Assembly (NCBI RefSeq): GCF_007570835.1 | Contig: NZ_SUNC01000001.1 | Location: 992,001 to 1,056,000, forward strand | Direction: 5' to 3' | DNA length: 64,000 nt | DNA from: Croceicoccus sediminis | Lineage (GTDB): Bacteria; Pseudomonadota; Alphaproteobacteria; Sphingomonadales; Sphingomonadaceae | Shown here: positions 51,044 to 58,971 of the stretch, one piece after another | How the letters are laid out: every line of letters starts with the position of its first letter | Position numbering within the stretch: position 1 is the stretch's first letter | Made by a program: the position numbers and the translations under genes | The notes under the pieces: generated by a model | What the model saw: the letters and a program-made list of their open reading frames with translations, nothing else | Database searches by the model: none | What the model was told of the DNA's origin: nothing

Positions 51044-52432
51044 ATGATCGATGTGCAGCAGCTCATGAAAGAGCGCTATCCCGGCAACACGTGGGCCGAT
51101 GTCGCGTCACGCGACGGAACCCTGCCCCCGGTCCTGGCGCAGCAGAGCAATCCCGCGCAGGATCTGGGCGACATTCCTTTTGCGCGGTACATCGACCAGT
51201 CCTTCTTCGATCGCGAGTTCGAGCAGGTGTGGAAGCGCGTCTGGCAATTCGCCTGTCGCGACGAACACCTGGCAGAGCCGGGCGATTTTTTCGTCTATGA
51301 CATTGGCCGCCTGTCAGCCGTGATCGTTCGGACCGAAACGGGGCTCAAGGCTTTCTACAATTCCTGCCTGCACCGGGGCACGAAGCTGAAACCGTCCGGT
51401 TCCTGCGGATGGTCGTCAGACATCACCTGCCCGTTTCACAATTGGCAGTGGAACCTCGACGGATCGCTGAAATCCATCCCTTGCGATTTCGAATTCCCGC
51501 AACTCGACCGATCAAAGGCAGGGCTTGCCGAACTGCGCGTCGAAAGCTGGAACGGCATGGTCTTCGTGAACTTCGACGCCGACGCCCCGCCGCTCGAAGA
51601 TTATCTCGAAGTGCTGCCCGACCATTTTCGCAACTGGGATCTGCGCGGCTGGTACGTCGCGACCCACGTGCGCAAGCATCTGCCCGGCAACTGGAAGGTT
51701 GCGATGGAGGCTTTCATGGAAGCCTATCACACGCCCTATGTGCATCCCGAGATGACCAACGTCGTCGGCGATCACAACATGCAGCACGACATATTCTCGC
51801 GCCACGTCAGCCGCGATCTGTGCGCGATGGGAACGGCCAGTCCCACCGCGCGGACCAGCATGAGCGAGCAGGAGCTGCTCGACATGATGCTGGTCGGTGA
51901 CGGCAAGATGGTGGGCGACCGTGCGACCGTGCCCGAAGGCAAGACCGCACGCTGGGTCATGGCGCAGCAGCTTCGCGAACGGATGAAAGCCGAATTCGAT
52001 CTCGACTACTCGGGCCATTCGGTTCCGGAAATGATCGATTCCATCAAGTACCATGTCTTTCCGAACATCATGATCTATCCCGCGCCGGGCCTGTGCCTTG
52101 TCCAGCAGTTCCGCCCTGACGGGCATGACCGCGACCGCGCGATCTTCGATCAGTACGTGCTTCATCCAAGGCCGCGCGACGGCAACTACGAAGTCGCCGA
52201 AGTCGAGGAGATCGGCGAGGACGAGGAATTCGCCAGCCTCGAAAGCATGGACCCGTTCCTTGCCAGCGTGCTCGACCAGGACACCGACATCATGCGGGCC
52301 CAACGCGAGGGCATGTACGCCAGTGGCAAGGGGGCCGAGACGCTCTCGATCTACCAGGAATCGCGCATCCGGCACTTCCACCGGACGCTGGGCGAATACA
52401 TGGCCGAAGCATCAGCAGGAGCATCATCATGA
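51044..52432 (+). CDS. Rieske aromatic ring-hydroxylating oxygenase alpha subunit
   Basis: A 462-residue alpha subunit with Rieske ligands CLHRG ... CPFHNW and the mononuclear iron motif EAYHTPYVHPE (His and His, with an Asp expected near the C-terminal third). The size is that of RHO alpha subunits such as those of phenylpropionate or benzoate dioxygenases rather than of VanA. No beta subunit, ferredoxin or reductase gene is next to it. It is first in a four-gene operon and its stop overlaps the VOC gene start (ATGA). Confidence 0.9.
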   Translation: MIDVQQLMKERYPGNTWADVASRDGTLPPVLAQQSNPAQDLGDIPFARYIDQSFFDREFEQVWKRVWQFACRDEHLAEPGDFFVYDIGRLSAVIVRTETGLKAFYNSCLHRGTKLKPSGSCGWSSDITCPFHNWQWNLDGSLKSIPCDFEFPQLDRSKAGLAELRVESWNGMVFVNFDADAPPLEDYLEVLPDHFRNWDLRGWYVATHVRKHLPGNWKVAMEAFMEAYHTPYVHPEMTNVVGDHNMQHDIFSRHVSRDLCAMGTASPTARTSMSEQELLDMMLVGDGKMVGDRATVPEGKTARWVMAQQLRERMKAEFDLDYSGHSVPEMIDSIKYHVFPNIMIYPAPGLCLVQQFRPDGHDRDRAIFDQYVLHPRPRDGNYEVAEVEEIGEDEEFASLESMDPFLASVLDQDTDIMRAQREGMYASGKGAETLSIYQESRIRHFHRTLGEYMAEASAGASS

Positions 52433-52923
52433 CCGTACCGATCAGGGGCGTGCACCATGTCGGCATGAGCGTGCCGGACATCGCCATAGCGCGTCGTTTC
52501 TACATCGACCTGCTGGGCGCGGAAGAGATCAGTGCGGCCGACTGGGAAGCGGGCAATCCGTGGATCGACGCCATCGTGGGACTTAAAGACTCCGCAGCCA
52601 AGACCTTCATCGCACGGCTCAAGAACGTGCAGATAGAGTGCTTCGAATATACCAGCCCGCGCTCACCGGACGCGGACCCGGCCCGTCCGGTCAACCGGTA
52701 TGGTTATACCCACGTGGGGTTCGAGGTAGACGACATTCAGGCGACCTACGACCGGATGATCGAGGCAGGCCTGACGTTCCATACTCCGCCCGACCTGACG
52801 ACTATCGTCACCGACAAGGAAGGCCGGAAATCGGGTTTTTCCGCCACCTACGGGCGCGACTTCTTCGGCAACGTGTTCGAAATCCTGGAAATTCACGACA
52901 ACGACCTGATCAAGCCCAACTGA
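52429..52923 (+). CDS. VOC family protein, possible ring-cleavage or lyase enzyme
   Basis: A 164-residue vicinal oxygen chelate protein. It begins GVHHVGMSVPDIAIARRFY, contains GYTHVGFEVDDIQAT in the second half and ends GRDFFGNVFEILEIH, which places metal-binding His/Glu residues at the normal positions. It overlaps the oxygenase alpha gene by ATGA, so it is cotranscribed. Candidate roles are extradiol-type cleavage, isomerisation or lyase activity on the hydroxylated product; none can be decided from the sequence. Confidence 0.87.
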   Translation: MTVPIRGVHHVGMSVPDIAIARRFYIDLLGAEEISAADWEAGNPWIDAIVGLKDSAAKTFIARLKNVQIECFEYTSPRSPDADPARPVNRYGYTHVGFEVDDIQATYDRMIEAGLTFHTPPDLTTIVTDKEGRKSGFSATYGRDFFGNVFEILEIHDNDLIKPN

Positions 52924-52973
52924 ACTAGGGGCGGTGCGGTGCGCCTGTGAAACACGGATGAGGAGAGGCCCCG

Positions 52974-53801
52974 GTGGATCTGGAGCTTGAAGGCAAGAAA
53001 GTAATCGTAAGCGCCGCCACCCGCGGCATCGGGCGCAAGATCGTCGAGGCGTTTCTTGACGAAGGGGCGATCGTATCGTTCTGCGGGCGACGCGCCAAAG
53101 GCTCAGAAGGCAATCCAAGCGATGCCAGCGTCTTTGCCAATCCCTTGAGCGGTGACGGGGTCGAGGATGCGCTGGAGGCACTGTCCGGCAAGGGTGAAGT
53201 TTACGGATCCGCCGTCGATTGCGGATATTTCGAGCAGGTGACCGACTGGGTCGAAAAGGCCGCTGCCGAAATGGGGGGCATCGACATCGTCGTATCGAAC
53301 GCCAGCGCACTTGGCGGCATCCCGCGCAGCCGCAAGGGGTGGGACATCAACTACAACGTCGACCTGATGTCGGCAGTCGCCATGTTCGACACCGCACTCC
53401 CGCATCTGAAGAAATCGGGACAGGGCGCTTTCGTCCAGATGTCGACGATCACCGCGATCGAGAACCATGCGTTCGGCGAAGCCGGCCTCAGCTACGGGGC
53501 GATGAAGGCTGCGCTCATCAACTACACGCATCAGCTTTCCATCGATTACATGAAGGACGGCATCCGCTGTAACTGCGTCGGTCCGGGGCCGGTCTATATC
53601 GAGGACGGGAGCTGGGGCTTCCTCGAAAAGGAGATGCCCGAATACTTCGCCGCCAACCGCGACAAGCATCCCGCGGGAAGGTTCGGCAGGCCGGAGGAGA
53701 TCGCCGATGCGGTCCTGTTCCTGTCTTCTGCACGGGCGTCGTGGATCACGGGCGTGAACCTGACCGTCGATGGCGGCTTCACGCGCAACGTCAAATATTG
53801 A
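52974..53801 (+). CDS. Short-chain dehydrogenase/reductase
   Basis: A 275-residue SDR with AATRGIGRK as a variant cofactor loop (Ala-Ala in place of Thr-Gly), SNASALGG in the NNAG position, and YGAMK as the catalytic pair. The GTG at 52974 is preceded by GAGGAGAGG-like bases. It sits 50 bases after the VOC gene in the same operon. It could dehydrogenate a cis-diol or an alcohol formed by the oxygenase. Confidence 0.87.
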   Translation: MDLELEGKKVIVSAATRGIGRKIVEAFLDEGAIVSFCGRRAKGSEGNPSDASVFANPLSGDGVEDALEALSGKGEVYGSAVDCGYFEQVTDWVEKAAAEMGGIDIVVSNASALGGIPRSRKGWDINYNVDLMSAVAMFDTALPHLKKSGQGAFVQMSTITAIENHAFGEAGLSYGAMKAALINYTHQLSIDYMKDGIRCNCVGPGPVYIEDGSWGFLEKEMPEYFAANRDKHPAGRFGRPEEIADAVLFLSSARASWITGVNLTVDGGFTRNVKY

Positions 53802-53824
53802 GAGCGGGGCAGAAGGACATCGTC

Positions 53825-55222
53825 ATGGATCTGAAGTCGCAGGACGCCGGCTGGGGCGAGGATCGCAGCGAGGGCATCAGCTGGTCCGAGCTGATGAAAA
53901 CCGATTCCCGCACTCCGCCCGCCTCCTTGACCGAGGAAAGCTACGCCTACCGCGGGTCCGATCCGATCCCCGCCAGCCGCTACACCAGCGAAGAATTCGC
54001 CCGGCTGGAGCGCGAGAAGATGTGGCCCCATGTCTGGCAATTTGCCGCGCGCGAGGAAGACCTGCCCGAACCGGGCGACTTCGTGATCTACGAGAATGTC
54101 GGCCGGTCCTTCATCGTGTCCCGGCAGGACGACGGTTCGGTCCGGGCCATGCACAATGTCTGCCTGCACCGCGGCCGCAAGCTGCGGACAGAAGATGGCC
54201 ACGCCGAGCGTTTCACCTGCCCTTTCCATGCCTTCACATGGGGCAAGAACGGTTCGTTCAATCACGCGCCGTGCCAGTGGGATTTCCCGCACCTTGCCGA
54301 TAGAAACATGGACCTGCCCGAAGCCGAAGTGGGCCGGTGGGGTGGATACATCTTCTTGCGCGAGGAAAAGGGCGGGCCCAGCCTCGAGGAATACCTTGCC
54401 CCGCTGCCAGAGCATTTCAAGCGGTGGCGGCACGAGGAATGCGTGACCGTCATGCGCGTCGCCAAGGAAGTCGCGGCCAACTGGAAAGTGACGATGGAGG
54501 CTTTCATGGAAGCCTGGCATACCGTGGTCACCCATCCCCAGTTGCTACCGTTCACCGGCGACTGCAACGCGGCCTACTGGACCTGGGGCGACAACGTGAA
54601 CGCCAACTTCACGCCCTTTGGCGTGACCAGCCCCCACATCACCGAGGGCAAGGGCGAGCAGTGGATCGTCGACGAGTTCGTCAAGTTCAATGGCCGCAGC
54701 GCCGACAACTACGAACAGAACGCCGACCCGATGGCAATCACCGTGCCCGAAGGGATGACCGCGCGGCAGGCATTGGGCGCGCAGATGCGCGAGCTTTATA
54801 CAGAGCAGACCGGATACGATCACGAAGACGCGACCGATGCAGAACTGTTGGACGGGCTAGTCTATAACGTCTTTCCCAACTTCGCGCCCTGGGCCGGGTT
54901 CATGCCCAATATCGTCTATCGCTGGTTCCCCGGAAAAACGCCCGATACGTGCGTCATGGAAGTCCGCATCCTAGCCCGCGTGAAGAAGGGTGAGCCGAAG
55001 CCCCATGGCGCGCCGCTGAAATTCCTTACGATCGACCAGAAATGGACCGAGGCGCCCGAACTTGGCGTGCTGGCCGACGTGTTCGAACAGGACATGGACA
55101 ACCTGCCCTTTGTGCAGGAAGGGCTGCACTGTTCGAAGAGCGGCGAGGTGCAGTTGGGGAACTATCAGGAAATCCGCATCCGGCATTTCCACGATACCAT
55201 GATGGGCTATCTGGACCGCTGA
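53825..55222 (+). CDS. Rieske aromatic ring-hydroxylating oxygenase alpha subunit, second copy
   Basis: A 465-residue alpha subunit with Rieske ligands CLHRG ... CPFHAF and the iron motif EAWHTVVTHPQ. It resembles the alpha subunit at 51044 in domain order and in the AFMEA(Y/W)HT region, but differs elsewhere, so they are paralogues with perhaps different substrates. The ATG at 53825 lies 23 bases after the SDR stop and aligns with the family N-terminus; an in-frame start at 53741 lies inside the SDR gene. No partner subunits are visible in the window apart from the VanB-like reductase at 40235. Confidence 0.9.
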   Translation: MDLKSQDAGWGEDRSEGISWSELMKTDSRTPPASLTEESYAYRGSDPIPASRYTSEEFARLEREKMWPHVWQFAAREEDLPEPGDFVIYENVGRSFIVSRQDDGSVRAMHNVCLHRGRKLRTEDGHAERFTCPFHAFTWGKNGSFNHAPCQWDFPHLADRNMDLPEAEVGRWGGYIFLREEKGGPSLEEYLAPLPEHFKRWRHEECVTVMRVAKEVAANWKVTMEAFMEAWHTVVTHPQLLPFTGDCNAAYWTWGDNVNANFTPFGVTSPHITEGKGEQWIVDEFVKFNGRSADNYEQNADPMAITVPEGMTARQALGAQMRELYTEQTGYDHEDATDAELLDGLVYNVFPNFAPWAGFMPNIVYRWFPGKTPDTCVMEVRILARVKKGEPKPHGAPLKFLTIDQKWTEAPELGVLADVFEQDMDNLPFVQEGLHCSKSGEVQLGNYQEIRIRHFHDTMMGYLDR

Positions 55223-55524
55223 CCTGGCAACCTAGACTGGCTTTGCGCACTTACCGATTTCGATTTCCCACTGAACGTCAATTTATGGCGCACCAAACCG
55301 GACAAGGGAGCGCCAGCAGGTGATTGATTGTAGCTACAGCGTCTGGCGTCGGACCATAATAACCATCTTGCATAGCCAGTTTGCTACGGCATCGATTTGC
55401 GGACCGCTAGTGTCCGCAATCGGGTCGTTAGCCGCTGGTCCGGTTTTGGGCCAAAAACGCTCCAAGCTGCCGGTCTGCTAGTGGGGCGCTCGCCAACCTC
55501 CCTGAATGTCTCTGTTTGGGGTGG
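55223..55524. other. Gene-free stretch leading into the repeat-bounded region
   Basis: The 302 bases contain no supported gene. From 55412 they are repeat B1. An adjoining inverted repeat TTGCGGAC (55397-55404) / GTCCGCAA (55412-55419) suggests the end of a second, degenerate element directly to its left. Confidence 0.6.
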
Positions 55525-55533
55525 TTAGCGGAC
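55412..55533 (+). repeat. Type B repeat, copy 1 (122 bp)
   Basis: It begins GTCCGCAAT and ends TTAGCGGAC, giving inverted termini. The inner part is identical over about 95 bases to copy 2 at 56017. Its right end supplies the stop codon of the gene on the opposite strand (55525-55992). Confidence 0.85.
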
Positions 55534-55992
55534 GTTCCCCGCGCGAATAGGAAATCGCGAAAGCATACGTCGTAGACAGGAGGCTGTAGCCGACAGCGCA
55601 TTGTCGATAGGCACCTCGAAACCGATGTCGCCAACATCGCTGTCGGGCGGCGCCCACGGCGGCAAAGCCTCCATCGAAAAGGAAATCCGTACTGACTTGT
55701 CCGACACGCATTCAAACTCGAGATTTGGTTCAGTGAACCCACAGATCGATCGGACTGGCTCGTGGACGGCGATGCCATCAAGCCAGTTGGCAAGGCGTTC
55801 GACCTCAAACGTGGTAAGGCACGGGTCTCGAAACGACCATGACCTTCCGTCGAGATCGGCTTCACCGGCCACGATGAGCCAGTTCGAGTCCCATTCATCA
55901 TCTACAATGTCTGGGAATTGGTAGCGCTCGACACCGATCCGCAATGAACCGTTGGTCCCGTTGAAAGCTGCTGTCGGCTCGTCTCTCACCAC
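55525..55992 (-). CDS. WapI-like immunity-type protein, repeat-bounded
   Basis: About 155 residues. The stretch from RYQFPDIVDDEWDSNWLIV through SWSFRDPCLTTFEVERLANWL to GFTEPNLEFEC resembles the WapI family of immunity proteins for polymorphic toxins; the match is by eye. The start is unsure: the frame runs on to 56070, but beyond about 56017 it reads through repeat B2, so a GTG at 55992 or 55989 is preferred. The last four codons and the stop come from repeat B1. No matching toxin gene is visible. Composition is lower in GC than in the metabolic operons. Confidence 0.6.
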   Translation of the reverse strand: MVRDEPTAAFNGTNGSLRIGVERYQFPDIVDDEWDSNWLIVAGEADLDGRSWSFRDPCLTTFEVERLANWLDGIAVHEPVRSICGFTEPNLEFECVSDKSVRISFSMEALPPWAPPDSDVGDIGFEVPIDNALSATASCLRRMLSRFPIRAGNVR

Positions 55993-56016
55993 GTCCGCGT
56001 AGCCGTGCCTCCTGAT

Positions 56017-56138
56017 GTCCGCAATGTCGTCGTTAGCCGCTGGTCCGGTTTTGGGCCAAAAACGCTCCAAGCTGCCGGTCTGCTAGTGGGGCGCTCGCCA
56101 ACCTCCCTGAATGTCTCTGTTGGGGTGGGAAAGCGGAC
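56017..56138 (+). repeat. Type B repeat, copy 2 (122 bp)
   Basis: GTCCGCAATG to GAAAGCGGAC, nearly identical to copy 1. It separates the immunity-like gene from the rhomboid gene. Confidence 0.85.
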
Positions 56139-56179
56139 GTTAGCCTTTCGTCTCATCATAATGCCGTTATCAGGCCGCT

Positions 56180-56860
56180 ATGACTTCTAACTTAGATGCG
56201 CAGTCAAATGAGGGCCGAGATGAGTTCGATGCTCAACCCATAGTTCCTTGGGAAGACTACGTGCCTGGCACGGTAGTTCTCATTCCCATAGCCTATGCAT
56301 TCATCGCTTGCTTCTTTCAAGAAGGCGGCATGATCGGATGGGCGGTCTCTAGAGAGGCATTGGTCGAAGGGAAGATCTGGGTACTTCAACTCCACATGTT
56401 TGCGCATGGATCAATTGCTCATATCGTGATGAATAGCCTTGCCCTCTTTTCCATTGCTGCGCTTGTCGTCCAGAAACTCGGAGGCGTCCGACAAGCTTGG
56501 TGGAAATTTCTGCTCATTTTTGAGGTTGCTGGAATTGCTGGCGCGTTAGCTTTTCTGATCATCCATCAATGGAATGCGACACCGATGCTAGGTGCATCAG
56601 GGGCAATATACGGTTTGCTCGGATTCCTCGTACGTCTGCCCGATGATGGTGAGAGTTTCGTACCATTGTTCTCAAGAGATATGGTCGACGTAGTCTGGCA
56701 GCTGATTAAAGATCATTTCTGGCTTTTCTTGATATTTGCATTGCCGCCACTCATTGCTGGTCGATCAGGCGGGGTGGCTTGGGAAGCCCACGCCGGAGGA
56801 TTTCTGGCAGGACTGCTTCTTGCACCATATCTAACGTCCAGTCGGGTTTCGACCAAATGA
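56180..56860 (+). CDS. Rhomboid family intramembrane serine protease
   Basis: A 226-residue polytopic protein with six predicted membrane spans. The rhomboid marks are visible: HGSIAHIVMNS with His81 and Asn85, the nucleophile in GAS140G, and His204 in WEAHAGG in the last span. Rhomboids cut substrate proteins within or near the membrane. The stop codon is followed after one base by repeat B3. It is the only gene between copies 2 and 3, is lower in GC than the metabolic operons, and its substrate is unknown. Confidence 0.9.
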   Translation: MTSNLDAQSNEGRDEFDAQPIVPWEDYVPGTVVLIPIAYAFIACFFQEGGMIGWAVSREALVEGKIWVLQLHMFAHGSIAHIVMNSLALFSIAALVVQKLGGVRQAWWKFLLIFEVAGIAGALAFLIIHQWNATPMLGASGAIYGLLGFLVRLPDDGESFVPLFSRDMVDVVWQLIKDHFWLFLIFALPPLIAGRSGGVAWEAHAGGFLAGLLLAPYLTSSRVSTK

Positions 56861-56861
56861 T

Positions 56862-56982
56862 GTCCGGAAGGGGGTCGTTAGCCGAATGTCCGCTCCTGGA
56901 CCAAGATCGCTCTAAGCTTCCAGTCTGCTTGTGGGACATTCGCCAGCCGTTGCGAATGTCAGGATTGGGGTGGGAAGCTGCC
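56862..56982 (+). repeat. Type B repeat, copy 3
   Basis: It starts GTCCGG one base after the rhomboid stop and ends GGGAAGCTGCC, a degenerate terminus. The interior (ATGTCCGCTCCTGGACC ... GACATTCGC and GCGAATGTC) is almost identical to copy 4. Confidence 0.8.
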
Positions 56983-56987
56983 CTGTC

Positions 56988-57263
56988 ATGTGCGAACCAC
57001 AAAACGCTATGGGCATACGAAACCGAGATTGGATCGAGTTGGTCAAGGCGACACGGATGAAGTTCGATGTGTCTATTCAGGGCGCTCATGACTTGATCTT
57101 TGCCGACGCCGAAGTGCGAAAGCTCATAGCACAGCGCATCAATCGGAACGCAGAATGTCGCAAGCTGGCTTGGCAAGACATTCGCAGTAACGGCGCAACA
57201 TCGAGATTTGTGAAGGATGGCGACCTTATTCGTTTTCGCCGTAGTGATGGACAGCGCCCATAG
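56988..57263 (+). CDS. Small hypothetical protein, repeat-bounded
   Basis: A 91-residue protein that is not recognised. It is rich in charged residues, with a helical-looking middle (HDLIFADAEVRKLIAQRIN) and a basic C-terminus. Starts at 56988 or 57009 are possible; anything upstream lies in repeat B3. Its TAG stop overlaps the first base of repeat B4, so the gene occupies exactly the space between two repeats. No signal peptide, membrane span or known motif is visible. Confidence 0.5.
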   Translation: MCEPQNAMGIRNRDWIELVKATRMKFDVSIQGAHDLIFADAEVRKLIAQRINRNAECRKLAWQDIRSNGATSRFVKDGDLIRFRRSDGQRP

Positions 57264-57382
57264 TCCGCAATGGGTCGTTAGCCGAATGTCCGCTCCTGGA
57301 CCAAGATCGCTCTAAGCTGCCAGTCTTCTAGTGGGACATTCGCCAGCCGTTGCGAATGTCAGGATTGGGGTGGGAAGCGGAC
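57263..57382 (+). repeat. Type B repeat, copy 4 (120 bp)
   Basis: GTCCGCAATG to GGGAAGCGGAC. It contains a perfect internal stem: GACATTCGC (57335-57343) and GCGAATGTC (57352-57360) around 8 bases. It is nearly identical to copy 3. Confidence 0.85.
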
Positions 57383-57405
57383 ATTGCGGGCGGTATGCTT
57401 GAAAG

Positions 57406-57894
57406 ATGGTGGCAGCTTCACTCTTGCGACCCATGTTTGGTCTCCTTCTCGCGCTTGCGACGGCAGCGTGTGGCAGCTCCACGTCAAATCAGCCGCTTAC
57501 AGTCGAAGAATTCATTGCACAGATCGATCAACTGAACGGCCAGTCGGTCATGGTGACAGGATATCTTGGTGAGTGTGAGGCGCTCAGTTGCAGGCTCTAC
57601 CGCAATAAGGCGGAGTCAGACGACGTGGATCGCGCAATGTCAGATATTCGCGCCGCGTTCGATGAGGGGGCTACTGACGTAGCGGGCTTTCCATTCCCCG
57701 ATCATCCTTCTGTCTCGATTGGGCCCGGCTCGCAGTCCTCATTTTTCGACTTGCGCGCCTATTTTTACAAGGGCGGTTATGTGGTGATTACCGGCGAAGC
57801 GACCAATCAATGTCGTTCAAGCAACATGATGTGCTTAGACAGGGGCGGTGATCTTTTACCTAACTCCATCCGCTCAGCATCCGCGCCATCCTAG
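57406..57894 (+). CDS. Hypothetical lipoprotein, repeat-bounded
   Basis: A 162-residue protein with a lipoprotein signal: hydrophobic stretch GLLLALATAAC, giving a lipobox with Cys near residue 22. The mature part has GQSVMVTGYLGEC and VVITGEATNQC, which look like the strands of an OB-fold, and several Cys that could pair. It probably sits in the periplasm attached to a membrane. The function is unknown. It is the only gene between repeats B4 and B5. Confidence 0.65.
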   Translation: MVAASLLRPMFGLLLALATAACGSSTSNQPLTVEEFIAQIDQLNGQSVMVTGYLGECEALSCRLYRNKAESDDVDRAMSDIRAAFDEGATDVAGFPFPDHPSVSIGPGSQSSFFDLRAYFYKGGYVVITGEATNQCRSSNMMCLDRGGDLLPNSIRSASAPS

Positions 57895-57914
57895 CGAACA
57901 CGGTGCGAGGAAAT

Positions 57915-58035
57915 GTCCGCAATGTCGCCGCCAGCGGACAGTCCGCTTGTGGATCGGATAACGCAAAAGCGGCCTGTCGGCTCTTGGAAAGCGCCGCGCC
58001 ATGTAGGAACGGCGGGTTTGGGGTGGTTAGCGGAC
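57915..58035 (+). repeat. Type B-related repeat, copy 5 (121 bp)
   Basis: GTCCGCAATG to GGTTAGCGGAC. The termini match the other copies but the interior differs, with an extra GCGGAC-A-GTCCGC palindrome near the left end. It abuts the stop of the gene at 58038. Confidence 0.75.
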
Positions 58036-58037
58036 AC

Positions 58038-58517
58038 TCAGCGAATAAGATGACCCGCAACCTCTTTCCCATTGAGGACGGTCGCAACGGCTGCCCCACA
58101 TATGTCATACCCCGCGTTAAGCGCGTTGCTGACAGCATCGATTTCCGAGGCGCTCAAAACGATGCGCTTAAACACATTGTGGTCCATCACGCCGCGCGCG
58201 TAATGCTCGCGAGCAAGTTTGATAGCCCCGAGATACTCTGGCTGATGCTCTAGCTTCGCTCTTACGACTTTGCCGTTTTGTCCTACAGCCTCCACCGTGT
58301 CGGAAAAATTGCTCACCCCAAGCTTCTCTAAGACCGGCCTGCTGAAAGCTATCGGCAGGAGATTGATCAGCCTCCAAGCTTCTCCCTCGCCAAAACCGTG
58401 ACTCTGGAGGACGGCCACTTGCTCAGGCTCATCTAAGTCTAGCATCGGCGCGAGAAGGCTCGCTGCCTTCATGACCTCGGCCTGCGCCATCGACTTGGTG
58501 GACCGAAAGAGCCGCAT
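58038..58517 (-). CDS. Hypothetical protein, repeat-bounded
   Basis: A 159-residue soluble protein that is not recognised. It is mostly helical by composition, with no signal peptide, membrane span or metal motif. It ends two bases from repeat B5 and begins 28 bases from repeat A4, again filling the space between two repeats. It runs opposite to the lipoprotein gene. Confidence 0.55.
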   Translation of the reverse strand: MRLFRSTKSMAQAEVMKAASLLAPMLDLDEPEQVAVLQSHGFGEGEAWRLINLLPIAFSRPVLEKLGVSNFSDTVEAVGQNGKVVRAKLEHQPEYLGAIKLAREHYARGVMDHNVFKRIVLSASEIDAVSNALNAGYDICGAAVATVLNGKEVAGHLIR

Positions 58518-58971
58518 GAGGATGATTTAGCGTTGCACCTTCATGTCCGCAATGGGTCGTGTGCTGCCTGTCCGGTTTCAGACGTCGGATCAAGAAAAGC
58601 TACCATTCGCCAGGCGCTAAGCCATTAGGCAGCTATGCGCCCTGGTCCAAGACGTTCCGCGGCAATCTTGGCGATCCCGGAAACGGTCATTCATTTGGTT
58701 GGTCAGTTCGGCCGCGATCCGGCCCAGACAACTCCGCCGTTCCCGGCAACCTATATCGCCGCCCGATCGACACAGTGAGCGGGCGGTTCGGCTTCGTTGA
58801 GAAATCGCGGGAGTTCAACCTCGTGCATGGCGTCTCGTACCCGCCCGGCATCTCAAAAGAATAGTGGCCGGTATTCCGCGGCGACGGCGTCAGTTCGAGT
58901 ATCGGGGCGAGGCCGCTCCGGACCCGGCATTTCCTGATCCATCCGACCTCGCCCTCTTTCTGGCCTTTCTT
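58518..58971. other. Gene-free stretch with type A repeat
   Basis: The first part is the type A repeat (58545-58657). The remaining roughly 310 bases have open frames but no recognisable gene; they mark the border to the defence-like genes. Confidence 0.55.
58545..58657 (+). repeat. Dispersed repeat, type A copy 4
   Basis: It begins GTCCGCAATGGGTCGTGTGC and shares the core with copy 3 almost base for base up to about 58640, after which similarity fades. The right terminus is not clear. Confidence 0.75.

Noticed and set aside
55412-58657. Classical integron cassettes with attC sites
   Set aside because: I do not see the paired RYYYAAC and GTTRRRY core sites at the repeat ends, the genes have mixed orientation, and there is no integron integrase nearby. 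The cassette idea is kept only as a non-integron possibility.
55412-58657. A CRISPR array
   Set aside because: Repeats are about 120 bases long and spaced by whole genes, not by short uniform spacers, and no cas genes are present.
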